Shown: piece after piece, positions 1 through 8,303 of the stretch
Numbering within the stretch: position 1 is the first letter of the stretch
How the letters are laid out: every line of letters begins with the position of its first letter
Source: Nocardia nova NBRC 15556
Lineage (GTDB): Bacteria; Actinomycetota; Actinomycetes; Mycobacteriales; Mycobacteriaceae
NCBI RefSeq assembly: GCF_001613005.1
Contig: NZ_BDBN01000089.1
Span: 1-38,386, forward strand
Reading direction: 5' to 3'
Length of the DNA stretch: 38,386 nt
Notes under the pieces: model-generated
Told to the model about the DNA's origin: nothing
The model's database searches: none
The model's input: the letters and a program-made list of their open reading frames with translations, nothing else
Program-made: the position numbers and the translations under genes

Positions 1-705
1 GCCGGCGGCGCTGATCCGGATCAGATCGGCACGGTTGACCGCGAGGCGGGTGCTCGCCGCCGACGCGGCGCGCACCGCGATCGGCGGCCGGCCCTGCGGC
101 GGCCGGGGTGTGATCGAGGGGCCCTTGACGGAAAAGTTCTCGCCCTCGAAATCGATGTAGTGCAACCGGTCGCGGTCGATGAACCGGCCGGTCGCGAGAT
201 CGCGGATCTCGGCGTCGTCCTCCCAGCTGTCCCACAGCCGGGTCACCACCTCGATCGCCTCGTCGGCCTCCCGCCACAGCGAGGTGTCGTCCTGCGGCTG
301 CTTGCGGCCGAACAGCGTCGTCTGCTCGGCCTCGGCCGAGACGGCGACCTCCCACCCCGCCCGGCCGTAGGTGGCGTAGTCGAGGGAGGCGATCGCCTTG
401 GACACGTGGAACGGTTCGGTGTGGGTGACCGTGGCCTGCGGGATCAGGCCGATGGTCCGGGTCGCGGCGGCGGCACGGGCCGCGAGCGCGAGCGCGTCGA
501 ACGGCCCGTAACCGCCGGCGCCCACACCGAAGGAGTCCGGGAGGAAGACGAAGTCGAATCCGGCCCGGTCGGCGGTGGTGATCGCGTCGAGCCAGTAGCC
601 GGGTGTGAACAGCTCTTCGGCGCGGGAGTCGGCCCGCCGCCACGACGCCGGGTGGGTACCCGTGCCGGACAATTCCACCCCGAGCAGGGGCGGCAACGAC
701 GACAT
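1..705 (-). CDS. NtaA/SnaA/DszA-family FMN-dependent monooxygenase (C-terminus outside window)
   Basis: The reverse strand is open from an ATG at 705 to the window edge, giving the first 235 residues; the C-terminal half is missing. The opening strand MSSLPPLLGVELSGTG, followed by LDAITTADRAGFDFVFLPDSF and then ALAARAAAATRTIGLIPQA and VTHTEPFHVSKAIASLDYAT, is the TIM-barrel start of the bacterial luciferase-like, two-component flavin monooxygenases. The segment SLWREADEAIEVVTRLWDSW and the later HYIDFEGENFSVKGP with PPQGRPPIAVRAA are hallmarks of the NtaA/SnaA/DszA branch. Such enzymes use FMNH2 from a partner reductase to oxidise nitrilotriacetate, thioethers, sulfones or similar compounds; the substrate here cannot be read. 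The ATG is chosen because AAAGGA lies just upstream. The shared promoter block at 772-860 links it to the ABC importer at 2,050-7,160. Confidence 0.85.
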   Translation of the reverse strand, partial: MSSLPPLLGVELSGTGTHPASWRRADSRAEELFTPGYWLDAITTADRAGFDFVFLPDSFGVGAGGYGPFDALALAARAAAATRTIGLIPQATVTHTEPFHVSKAIASLDYATYGRAGWEVAVSAEAEQTTLFGRKQPQDDTSLWREADEAIEVVTRLWDSWEDDAEIRDLATGRFIDRDRLHYIDFEGENFSVKGPSITPRPPQGRPPIAVRAASAASTRLAVNRADLIRISAAG

Positions 706-771
706 GCGAAGGCGTCCTTTCGATCGACACCAGACAACACGGCCGCATCGCGGTAGGAGGGAAGCGGAGAT

Positions 772-860
772 GTCCCGCGATCGCCGGATGGGCAGAAGCT
801 CAAACTAGGAGAAATCACCTGCGGCGTCAGCACTCTCGATCGCGCTGAATTCTATTCTTG
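772..860 (-). promoter_or_regulatory. Conserved promoter/operator block, copy A
   Basis: This block lies upstream of the monooxygenase. Read on the minus strand it has a -35-like GCTGAC (831-826), an 18-base spacer and a -10-like TAGTTT (807-802). A 22-base imperfect dyad with TCAGC/GCTGA ends (827-848) overlaps the -35. The whole block aligns with 7,280-7,370, with identical spacing between the dyad and the -10, and the two copies remain similar for about 25 bases into the transcribed leader. The dyad is a plausible operator for a common regulator; the regulator is unknown. Confidence 0.7.
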
Positions 861-949
861 CGGCGGCGGCATCGGCGCGGACTCGAAGCGGCCTTCCTGC
901 GGGGGCCGCCGTTCCTACCGGCTTCCCGGATTCGGGTGCCGGGGGCTCC

Positions 950-955
950 TAAGGT
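950..955 (+). promoter_or_regulatory. -10 hexamer TAAGGT of a predicted leaderless transcript
   Basis: TAAGGT stands exactly six bases before the ATG at 962 and no Shine-Dalgarno sequence is needed. No clear -35 is visible. The same spacing recurs at seven other genes in the window. Confidence 0.5.
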
Positions 956-961
956 GGCGGC

Positions 962-2041
962 ATGTCCGACCACGAGCGGAATACCGCGGCCGCGGTGCCG
1001 GTGGCCCCGAGCGGATGGCGCGGCCGTTGGCATCGCTTCCGGCACTCGCCGTATCTGCCGGCAACGGTGCTGGTGTTCATCCTGGCGATCGCGGCCGGAC
1101 TGTTCGCCGGCTCCTACACCTATATCCTCGCCAATCCGACACCGCACCGGATCCCGGTCGCCGTCGTCGACGCGGGAACCGCGGTACCGGAGCTCGACCA
1201 GCGCTTCCTCGACACCATGGACCGAGAACTGAACGGCTCGCTGCATCCGCTGCACTACGACACCCCGGAGGCGGCGCGCGAGGCCGTCGAATCGCAGCGG
1301 GTGTTCGCCATCCTGGATGTGCGCACCGCCGCGCGGATCCCCGTCGATGTGTCGGGTGCGTCCGGTTCGTCGGTGGCCCAGGTGGTCACCACCGCGGCCG
1401 CCGAGGCGAGCCGCCGGACCGGGGTACCGATCGTGGTGACCGATATCAACCCACTCCAGCCGGGCGATCCGCGCGGATTGGCGATCTTCTACATCACGCT
1501 GGCGGCGGTGATCATCGGCTTCGTCGGCGCCATCCAGCTCAGCGTGCACGCCGGGGCGTTGACCGCGGTGCAGCGGATCGGGTTCACCGTCGCCTACTCC
1601 CTGCTGGGCGGGTTCGCGATCGCCGCCCTGGTGGACTGGTGGCTGGGCGCGCTGACGCTGCCGTTCGTGCAGTCGTGGGGAATCCTGGCGTTCACGATGT
1701 TCACCTCGGGCATGATCTTCTCGATGTTCAGCGCGCTGTTCGGGCGCTGGGCGATGATCCCGACCTGGGGTGTGATGGTGCTGCTGGGCAACCCGTCCTC
1801 CGGGGGCGCGGTGTCATGGCCGCTGCTGCCATCGGTACTCGGGGCGATCGGCCGCTGGCTACCGCCGGGCGCGTCGGTGAACGCCCAGCACACCGCGGTG
1901 TACTTCTCCGGCCACCAGCACCTCTTCCCGTATCTGGTGCTCGCCGGGTGGGCGCTGGTCGCCTCAGCGGTGTTCTGGGTGTGGCGGGACCGGCAGACCG
2001 ATGCGAACGACCCCGACGAGCCGGCCGGCCACGACGAATAG
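962..2041 (+). CDS. ABC-2/DUF3533-like membrane protein
   Basis: A 359-residue integral membrane protein. A basic N-terminus leads into one transmembrane helix (about 31-56), then an extracytoplasmic domain (about 57-170) beginning HRIPVAVVDAG, then a membrane block of about five helices (roughly 172-194, 206-228, 237-260, 265-290, 322-341). One helix followed by a long outside domain and a C-terminal helix bundle is the layout of the ABC-2/YhgE-Pip/DUF3533 proteins, which are thought to act in export or cell-envelope transport; no substrate can be assigned. No ATPase partner is adjacent. It is convergent with the ABC importer operon, with only eight bases between the two stop codons. The ATG at 962 is supported by the leaderless -10 at 950-955. 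It lies between two units sharing a promoter block but does not carry that block itself. Confidence 0.7.
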   Translation: MSDHERNTAAAVPVAPSGWRGRWHRFRHSPYLPATVLVFILAIAAGLFAGSYTYILANPTPHRIPVAVVDAGTAVPELDQRFLDTMDRELNGSLHPLHYDTPEAAREAVESQRVFAILDVRTAARIPVDVSGASGSSVAQVVTTAAAEASRRTGVPIVVTDINPLQPGDPRGLAIFYITLAAVIIGFVGAIQLSVHAGALTAVQRIGFTVAYSLLGGFAIAALVDWWLGALTLPFVQSWGILAFTMFTSGMIFSMFSALFGRWAMIPTWGVMVLLGNPSSGGAVSWPLLPSVLGAIGRWLPPGASVNAQHTAVYFSGHQHLFPYLVLAGWALVASAVFWVWRDRQTDANDPDEPAGHDE

Positions 2042-2049
2042 TTCCCGTC

Positions 2050-3654
2050 TCAGGCGGGCCGTTCGATCGCGGGCCGGACGAACCCGCCCGGTACCGCGGC
2101 CAGCAACTCGCGCGTGTATTCGTGCCTCGGATCGTCGAACAGCGTTGCGGTGTCGGCTGTTTCGACGATCGTGCCCTGCCGCATCACCGCGACGCGGTCG
2201 CTGATGCGACGCACCACGGCCAGATCGTGGGAGATGAACAGATAGCTCAACTCCAGCTCGGACTGCAATCGCTCCAGCAACGCCAGAATCTGTGCCTGCA
2301 CTCCGACATCGAGCGCCGACACCGGTTCGTCCAGCACCAGCACATCTGGCCGCAGTGCCAGCGCCCGCGCGATCGCGACGCGCTGCCGCTGCCCGCCCGA
2401 CAGCCGCTCCGGGCGCCGGTCGGCGACTTCTCCGGGCAAGGCCACCTGCTCGAGCAGTTCGGCGACCCGGGCGCGGCGATCGCCGATCCCGAAGGCTTGC
2501 AACGGTTCTCCCACGATCTTCGCCACACTCAGGGTGGGATTCAGCGATGTGTAGGGATTTTGATACACCACCTGGACGCGCCGGCGAAATTCCCGCAGCG
2601 CGGCGCCGCGCAGACCGGCGACATCGCGCCCGTCGAAGCGGATGCTGCCCGCATCGGGCGCGGACAGCCGTGCGAGGATGCGAGCAGTGGTGGTCTTGCC
2701 GGAGCCGGATTCGCCGACCAGGGCGAGTGTCTCGCCGCGATCGAGATCCAGTGAGACGTCGTCGACCGCATCCGTGCGCACGCCCCGCGCGATCCGGTAA
2801 CTCTTGCGCAAACCGGTCGCCACCAGCAAGGATCGTTCGGCACGCGGGCGCGCTCGGCGCACCGGTGACTCCGCGCTCGGCGCGGCGGCGAGCAGTTCGG
2901 CAGTGTATTCGTGCTGCGGATCGGTGAGAACGGCTGCGGTGGTTCCGGTTTCGACGATCCGGCCGTGCCGCATGACCACGATCCGATCGGTGCGGTCGGC
3001 GGCCACCGCCAGGTCGTGGGTGATGAGCAGTACGGCCGTGCCGAGCTGCGTGGTGCGGTCGGCGAGGTGATCGAGGATGCGGCGCTGCACGGTGACGTCC
3101 AGGGCGCTGGTCGGTTCGTCGGCGATCACCAGCTCCGGTTCGCAGGCCAGCGCGATCGCGATCAGTACCCGCTGGCGCTGCCCTCCGGACAGATCCTGCG
3201 GATATTGCCTGGCCCGCACCTCCGGCCGGTCCAGGCCCGCCTCGGTGAGCAACCGCACCGCCTCCAGCCGTGCCGTGCGGCGATCGGCCCGCCGATGGAT
3301 GCGCAACACCTCGGCCACCTGATCGCCGATGCGCTGCACCGGATTCAGCGACGTCCCGGGATCCTGCGGGACGAGTCCGATGCGCGCACCCCGCAGGCCG
3401 CGCAGGGTGCGGTCGGACGCGGTGTCGAGCCGGTGACCGTCGAAAACGATTCCGCCGCCGGAGACTTCCGCGGAATCGGGCAACAGGCCGATGACCGCAT
3501 GGGCGAGTGTGGATTTGCCCGAACCGGATTCGCCGACCAGCGCGACGGTCTCTCCGCGAGCGATCTCCAGCGTCGCACCGGACACCGCCTCCACCGATGC
3601 GCCGCCGTAGCGGACGCGCAGATCGTCGACCCGCAACAATGTATCGTCGCTCAT
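2050..3654 (-). CDS. Dipeptide/oligopeptide-type ABC importer, fused double ATPase (DppD-DppF type)
   Basis: A 534-residue protein made of two complete ABC ATPase domains. Domain 1 has Walker A GESGSGKST (residues 41-49), signature LSGGQRQRV and Walker B VIADEPTSALD. Domain 2 has Walker A GESGSGKTT, signature LSGGQRQRV, Walker B VLVLDEPVSALD and the switch histidine in FISHDLAVV. Both domains end in the HEYT-x-LLAA motif typical of oligopeptide/dipeptide ATPases, so this single chain replaces the usual DppD plus DppF pair and should energise the two permeases next door. The ATG at 3,654 is preceded by a strong AGGAGG; the upstream open frame lacks a ribosome-binding site and runs into the neighbouring gene. 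It is the last gene of a four-gene operon, 68 bases after the DppC-type permease. Confidence 0.93.
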   Translation of the reverse strand: MSDDTLLRVDDLRVRYGGASVEAVSGATLEIARGETVALVGESGSGKSTLAHAVIGLLPDSAEVSGGGIVFDGHRLDTASDRTLRGLRGARIGLVPQDPGTSLNPVQRIGDQVAEVLRIHRRADRRTARLEAVRLLTEAGLDRPEVRARQYPQDLSGGQRQRVLIAIALACEPELVIADEPTSALDVTVQRRILDHLADRTTQLGTAVLLITHDLAVAADRTDRIVVMRHGRIVETGTTAAVLTDPQHEYTAELLAAAPSAESPVRRARPRAERSLLVATGLRKSYRIARGVRTDAVDDVSLDLDRGETLALVGESGSGKTTTARILARLSAPDAGSIRFDGRDVAGLRGAALREFRRRVQVVYQNPYTSLNPTLSVAKIVGEPLQAFGIGDRRARVAELLEQVALPGEVADRRPERLSGGQRQRVAIARALALRPDVLVLDEPVSALDVGVQAQILALLERLQSELELSYLFISHDLAVVRRISDRVAVMRQGTIVETADTATLFDDPRHEYTRELLAAVPGGFVRPAIERPA

Positions 3655-3722
3655 CGGTCCTCCTGTATTTTCGCGGGACACCCGCACCCGGTCGGACCGA
3701 TCAGAAGCCGCGCGAGTATGTC

Positions 3723-4598
3723 TCATCGGTCGTCCGTGCTCCCGATCGAGCGGCCGATGCGCTGGGCGGCGAGCACCACCGCGACGATCACCAGGCCGGG
3801 CAGGGTGGTCATCCACCAGGCGAGCACGAGGTAGTTGCGGCCTTCCGAGATCAGCGAACCCCATTCCGGGGTGGGTGGCGCGGCGCCGTAGCCGAGGAAA
3901 CTGAGCGACGAGATCGCCAGCACCGCAACACCGAATTCGACCGCGGCCAGGGCGGCGACCGGCGCGTAGGCCGTCCGCAGGATGTGACGCAGCAGCACGG
4001 TGTGCCAGCGCACTCCGGACGCGAACGCCGCCTCCACGTAGGGCGCGCGGCGCACTCGCAGCACTTCCGCACGCATCACCCGCGCGAACCGGGCGATCAG
4101 CGCCACTCCCACCGCGATGGCCACGTTCCGGGTGCCCAGCCCGAGCACCGTGATGAGTACCAGCGCCGACAACAGTTCGGGAATCGCCAGCAGCACATCG
4201 ACTCCGCGCATGACGACGGCATCGACGGTGCCGCCGAGGGTGCCGGAGACGAGACCGATCGCCGACCCGACCACCAGCCCCAGCAGCACGGCACAGACGG
4301 TCGCCGACAGCGTCAGCGCCGCCCCGTGCGCCACTCTGGTGTACAGATCGCGGCCGAGATTGTCGGTACCGAACCAGTGCTGCAGGCTCGGGCCGCGGAA
4401 TTTCTCCTCCGGCACGCCCGCGCGTGGATCGTCGCCGGCGAGAAGCGAGGGCGCGACCGCCCAGCCGAGAACCACGATCAGCACGAGGATCGACACCGCG
4501 AGTCCTGCGGTGGCACGCAGCCGTTTCGGCGCCAACGCGCGCCGCAGGTCCGCCGTCCGGACGGACGGGGGGTCGGCGATGAGCAGTGTGTCAGACAT
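3723..4598 (-). CDS. ABC importer permease, DppC/OppC type
   Basis: A 291-residue inner-membrane permease. A short cytoplasmic N-terminus is followed by a first helix (LAVSILVLIVVLGWAVAPSL), then the DppC/OppC hallmark QHWFGTDNLGRDLYTRVAHG, then the BPD_transp_1 domain. The EAA loop reads YVEAAFASGVRWHTVLLRHI, the coupling site for the ATPase. The C-terminus has the family's PTPEWGSLISEGRNYL motif. It pairs with the DppB-type permease, with which it overlaps by eight bases (4,591-4,598), implying translational coupling. The substrate is probably a peptide or a peptide-like or other small organic compound; the family alone does not decide. Confidence 0.93.
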   Translation of the reverse strand: MSDTLLIADPPSVRTADLRRALAPKRLRATAGLAVSILVLIVVLGWAVAPSLLAGDDPRAGVPEEKFRGPSLQHWFGTDNLGRDLYTRVAHGAALTLSATVCAVLLGLVVGSAIGLVSGTLGGTVDAVVMRGVDVLLAIPELLSALVLITVLGLGTRNVAIAVGVALIARFARVMRAEVLRVRRAPYVEAAFASGVRWHTVLLRHILRTAYAPVAALAAVEFGVAVLAISSLSFLGYGAAPPTPEWGSLISEGRNYLVLAWWMTTLPGLVIVAVVLAAQRIGRSIGSTDDR

Positions 4599-5556
4599 GA
4601 GCGCGCACCTTCTCGCGAGCGACGGCGACGCGGGGATCGAGCACCGGATAGATCAGATCCACCGCCAGGTTCACCACCACGAATGCCAGGGCGGCGATCA
4701 ACACGATGCCCTGCACCACCGGAATGTCTTGATGCAGCACCGCGTTCTGGGTGAGCCGGCCCAGTCCGCCGCGGGAGAACACGGTTTCGACCACCACGGA
4801 ACCTGCCAGTACCGTGCCGACCCACAGTCCGGCGACGGTGAGCGCCGGCCCGGCCGCGGCGCGCAGTACGTGCCGCCACTGCACCCACAGCCGCGAGGCG
4901 CCCTTGGCGAAGGCCACCTCGACGAACGGCTGCCGCCAGGTGGTGGCCAGACCGCTGTGGAGCACCTGCGCTATGACGGCGCCGACCGGCACGGCCAGGG
5001 TGATCGCGGGCAGGATCGTGCCGCTGAAACCCGTCCCGCCGAATGCGGGCACGAGACGAAGCCGGAACGAGAACAGTTGCAGCAGAAGCAGTCCCACCCA
5101 GAACGTGGGCATCGCCGCGCCGATCGGCGGGAGCGCGGTGAGCAGATTCCGCAACCACGGCCGCCGGGTGTAGGACGCGGCCACGGCCAGCGCGGCGCCG
5201 AAGACGATCGCCAGCAGCAGCGCGAGACCGGCCAGCGCGAGAGTCGAGGGAATCGACTGCGCCAGGGCGCCGGTGACGGTTTGCCCGGTGTTCAGCGAGC
5301 GCCCGAGATCGCCCCGGACCGCATGGGTGAGCGCGGTCCAATATTGTTCCGGCACCGAGCGATCCAGGCCGTATCTGGCCCGCAGTTCCGCGATGGCGGC
5401 GGGATCGGGAGGCACGCCCGGATCCGCGTCGACGGCCATCTGCACCGGATCCGACGGCAGCAGGAACAGTACGGCGAAGGAGATGGTGAACGCCGCCCAG
5501 AGCACGCCGATCGCCTGCAGCACGCGCACGATCACATACCGGGTCATCGGATTCAT
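4591..5556 (-). CDS. ABC importer permease, DppB/OppB type
   Basis: A 321-residue permease. The N-terminal helix (YVIVRVLQAIGVLWAAFTIS) is followed by the typical DppB periplasmic stretch containing RARYGLDRSVPEQYW and the GDLGRSLNTGQTV motif, then the BPD_transp_1 domain with the EAA loop VEVAFAKGASRLWVQWRHVL and a C-terminal DLIYPVLDPRV, as in the family. The ATG at 5,556 overlaps the TGA of the binding-protein gene as ATGA, so I prefer it to the ATG nine bases further in; the longer upstream reading frame lies inside the binding-protein gene. The chain of overlaps shows one polycistronic unit driven from the promoter at 7,280-7,370. Confidence 0.93.
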   Translation of the reverse strand: MNPMTRYVIVRVLQAIGVLWAAFTISFAVLFLLPSDPVQMAVDADPGVPPDPAAIAELRARYGLDRSVPEQYWTALTHAVRGDLGRSLNTGQTVTGALAQSIPSTLALAGLALLLAIVFGAALAVAASYTRRPWLRNLLTALPPIGAAMPTFWVGLLLLQLFSFRLRLVPAFGGTGFSGTILPAITLAVPVGAVIAQVLHSGLATTWRQPFVEVAFAKGASRLWVQWRHVLRAAAGPALTVAGLWVGTVLAGSVVVETVFSRGGLGRLTQNAVLHQDIPVVQGIVLIAALAFVVVNLAVDLIYPVLDPRVAVAREKVRAHV

Positions 5557-7160
5557 CGCTTGCTCAACCAGGTGTCGTAGAACTGCAGACGGGCCGAGGC
5601 CTCGAACTTCAGATCGTGCACCGCGCCCGACACACCGATCGCCTGCGACAATTCTATGGTCGGCAACCACAGTCCGTTCTCGATCACCGATCGCTGTGCC
5701 TGCCCGATGATCCCCGCCCGCGCCGCCGGGTCGGTGGTCGAGAGCTGGTCGGCGAGCGCCTGGTCCAGCGCCGGAATCGGTCCGCGCTGGTTGAGGTTTC
5801 GCTGTCCGCGGCCGAAGGTGGTGCGCAGGATGTCGCCGTCGGCGCGGGTGGTGTTGAAGTAGGTGGCGTCGAAGTCACCGGAGTTCTGCCGCGCGGTGTA
5901 ATCGGCGACGGGCGTCAACTCCAGCCGGATGTCCACCCCGACCTTGCGTAGTTGCTGCTGCACCAGTTCCAAGGTCGCCTGATTCGCGGCGAACTGCGCA
6001 CCGAACAGCACACCGAACGACAGTCGCCGCCCGTCCTTGACGCGGATTCCGTCGCCGCCGGGCACCCACCCGGCCTGGTCCAGAATGCGGCGCGCCTGGT
6101 CGGGGTCGAAGGTTATCGACTTCGAAAGATCGACGTACCCAGGCGTTTTCGAGGCCAGCGGGCCGGTGGCTGGCAGGAACTGCGGTCCCAGCACCGTATC
6201 CACCAGCTGCTTGCGGTCGATGGCGTGCAACAGGGCCTGGCGCACGGCGGAATCCGACAGCGGCGCACGGCTCACATTCGGCTGCAGTCCGAAGGGAACG
6301 CCCGGATTCGAGTCGAACTGCACCTTGGCGCCGGCGGCCTCGAGTTGCGCGACATCCTGTGGCAGTGCGTCACTGACGGCGTCGAGCTGATTCGACGACA
6401 GGCTGCCGGTCCGCACTCCTGCCTCGGGGACGACCGTGAATTCGATGCGATCCAGATACGCCTCGCCGGAGTGGGCGAACACCGCCGAACCCCACCGGTA
6501 TCCGGGGCGCTTGACCAGTGTGGCGGAGGCGTCCTGGCGATAGCCGGCATAGACGAACGGACCGCTGCCGATGTTGTCACCGAGGCAGCGCTGCTCGGCC
6601 GGTTTCGCGGTGGTCGCGTCGGCGAGGATGCCCAGCTGCGGTGTCGAGGAGGCCTGCAGGAACTGCGCGTTGGGCGTGTCGAATCGCACCTCGGCGGTGA
6701 GTGGATCGATCGCCGTGGTGCCCGCGTAGCCGGACAGATAGCTCGCGCCCAGCGGCGCTTTCGCCGCGGTGAGGGTGTGCACGACGGCGTCGAAGTTCTT
6801 CTGCACCGACGCGGCGGTCAGCGGTGTGCCGTCGCTGAACGTGACGTCGGGCCGCAGATGGAAGGTGAAGGTCTTCGCGTCCGGGCTCACCTGCCAGGAG
6901 GTCGCCAGCCACGGCTTGATTTCCCCGCTCGCGGGATCCTGGTCGGTGAGCGAATCCACGATCTGGCGTGCCACGTAGAGGGTTTGGTTGGTGCCGGCCT
7001 GGGCCGGATCCGAGCAGGTCGGCGCCTGCGACAGGCCGTAGCGCAGGGTTCCGCCCGACTGCGGCGGACCGGCGTCGCCGCCAGCATCGGTGATGTTCGC
7101 GCAGGCGGCGATCGCCAGCGTCGCGGTGAGTGCGATCGCCGGCGAGAGAATTCGTTTCAT
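5553..7160 (-). CDS. ABC importer substrate-binding lipoprotein (SBP_bac_5 family)
   Basis: A 535-residue lipoprotein. The signal peptide MKRILSPAIALTATLAIAAC has lipobox IAAC with Cys20 as the lipidation site, so the mature protein is anchored outside the membrane. The fold is family 5: GGTLRYGLSQAPTCSDP near the N-terminus, then the highly conserved region SPDAKTFTFHLRPDVTFSDG followed by PLTAASVQKNFDAV, and later AVRQALLHAIDRKQL. Family members bind peptides, nickel chelates, glutathione or opines. The sequence does not fix the ligand, but promoter sharing with a DszA/NtaA-type monooxygenase suggests an organosulfur, organonitrogen or chelate-like nutrient. It is the first gene of the operon and has a leader of about 150 bases. 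The ATG at 7,160 is chosen for its signal peptide; the 98-codon upstream extension has no such features. Confidence 0.92.
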   Translation of the reverse strand: MKRILSPAIALTATLAIAACANITDAGGDAGPPQSGGTLRYGLSQAPTCSDPAQAGTNQTLYVARQIVDSLTDQDPASGEIKPWLATSWQVSPDAKTFTFHLRPDVTFSDGTPLTAASVQKNFDAVVHTLTAAKAPLGASYLSGYAGTTAIDPLTAEVRFDTPNAQFLQASSTPQLGILADATTAKPAEQRCLGDNIGSGPFVYAGYRQDASATLVKRPGYRWGSAVFAHSGEAYLDRIEFTVVPEAGVRTGSLSSNQLDAVSDALPQDVAQLEAAGAKVQFDSNPGVPFGLQPNVSRAPLSDSAVRQALLHAIDRKQLVDTVLGPQFLPATGPLASKTPGYVDLSKSITFDPDQARRILDQAGWVPGGDGIRVKDGRRLSFGVLFGAQFAANQATLELVQQQLRKVGVDIRLELTPVADYTARQNSGDFDATYFNTTRADGDILRTTFGRGQRNLNQRGPIPALDQALADQLSTTDPAARAGIIGQAQRSVIENGLWLPTIELSQAIGVSGAVHDLKFEASARLQFYDTWLSKR

Positions 7161-7279
7161 TCGGTGACTCCGGGTGGATCGATGCGGTAGGTGCCGGGTG
7201 GACGGCTGGAAGTGGTCGGCCGGTCCCGGCGGTAGCACCCACACACGGTCGGCGGGTTGCTGCGATGTCGTGGAGCCGG

Positions 7280-7370
7280 GTCTCTCGATCGCTCTGGATG
7301 GGCGAAACGTCACGCTAGGGGAATTCCGATGCGGGGTCAGCACTCTGGATCGCGCTGAATCCAATCCTTG
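7280..7370 (-). promoter_or_regulatory. Conserved promoter/operator block, copy B
   Basis: Upstream of the binding-protein gene. On the minus strand: -35-like GCTGAC (7,341-7,336), 18-base spacer, -10-like TAGCGT (7,317-7,312), and the 22-base imperfect dyad (7,337-7,358) overlapping the -35. The dyad half-sites, spacer length, CCTAG at the -10 and the CCCATCC stretch in the leader match copy A at 772-860. The segment also overlaps the non-coding DNA downstream of the rhomboid-like gene. Confidence 0.7.
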
Positions 7371-7395
7371 TCGCGACGACGGCCCGGCGGTGTGA

Positions 7396-8082
7396 TTACC
7401 GGTGTCGCACGGACCCGGCGAGCCCACGCACCGCCACCTCCGGATCCCACACACCCGGACGCCCGAGGGTCAGCGGGTAGCAGGCAAGGCCGAGGACCAT
7501 CGCACTGAAATGTCCTATGTCGGTGAAGGTTCGGTTCGCGAAGACCGGAATCGCGTAGAACACCACCACTCCGAGCAGGTACACGTACCGCCACGGCTTC
7601 GCGATCCGATACACCAGCACGGCGATCACACCCGCCAAGGCGTAGCTCACGCCGTAATCGAGGGTGTTCACCGCGGATTCGGGCGCGTAACCGTGATGAA
7701 TAGCCCAATACAGCACGCCCTCGCTGATATAGGTCGCGCCGACGTGCGCGATCACCACCACCGCCAGCCAGCGCAGCGTTCCCAGCCAGCGTTCGGCCTG
7801 AGCGTGGAAGAGGGTGTAGCTGACCGCGTAGCCGAACCAGCCACCGCCCGCGAGCCAGAACGCGCTGGAGATCAGCACGTGCACCGGATCCTCGCGCAGA
7901 TGATGCAGATTGGTCGAGCGGTTGCCCAGCAGGATCTCGGCCTGATCGGGAGACAGGTGCCGGACCACGAGTGTGGACACCAGCAGGATGGCCAGCCAGA
8001 TGTAGGTGCCGGGCGCGTGCCGGATGTAGTCGCCGACCGCGCCCGCGGCGGTCCGCCACCGGAAGCGCTCTCGCCTGGGCAT
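7396..8082 (-). CDS. Rhomboid-like integral membrane protein
   Basis: A 228-residue polytopic protein with about six hydrophobic helices after a basic N-terminus. The order of landmarks is that of rhomboid-fold proteins: an early loop with VHVLISSAFWLAGGGWF (the usual L1-loop/helix-2 region), a candidate serine in a helix start (YGVSYALAGVIA), and a C-terminal helix with a candidate histidine (DIGHFSAMVLGLACYPL). Classical rhomboid proteases have GxSG; here the residue after the serine is tyrosine, as I recall for the divergent actinobacterial rhomboid-like families, so proteolytic activity is uncertain. The ATG at 8,082 has a GAGGAAGG ribosome site upstream. It is divergent from the L,D-transpeptidase gene, with about 220 bases between them. 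Confidence 0.7.
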   Translation of the reverse strand: MPRRERFRWRTAAGAVGDYIRHAPGTYIWLAILLVSTLVVRHLSPDQAEILLGNRSTNLHHLREDPVHVLISSAFWLAGGGWFGYAVSYTLFHAQAERWLGTLRWLAVVVIAHVGATYISEGVLYWAIHHGYAPESAVNTLDYGVSYALAGVIAVLVYRIAKPWRYVYLLGVVVFYAIPVFANRTFTDIGHFSAMVLGLACYPLTLGRPGVWDPEVAVRGLAGSVRHR

Positions 8083-8303
8083 CGGTCACCTTCCTCGACG
8101 AATCGCGAAGATCGCTCCACTATGCGGCCGCACTGTCCGCGCGCAATCACCCGTAGCGGGTGAGCCCGCATCATCCGTCGCCGAATGCCACGAATGCGGC
8201 AAAACGCCTGGTCCGACCATGCCGGACGCGCGCCGGGCGGCGACGACACGTACTCTGCTGCTGCGGTGCGACACCGGATTGATGGTGTGGACTGGAGGGT
8301 GCT

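Noticed and set aside
820..860. Possible leader peptide ending IQRDREC (and IQRDPEC at 7,337-7,370) in the conserved promoter blocks
   Set aside because: Both frames end in the same residues, but neither has an ATG, GTG or TTG start nearby, and the codons lie upstream of or over the -35. DNA-level conservation of an operator explains the match better.
1015..2754. Very long open frame crossing two convergent genes
   Set aside because: It is a shadow frame of high-GC coding DNA: low-complexity Arg/Gly/Ala/Pro protein, no domain, and both real genes it covers have clear families.
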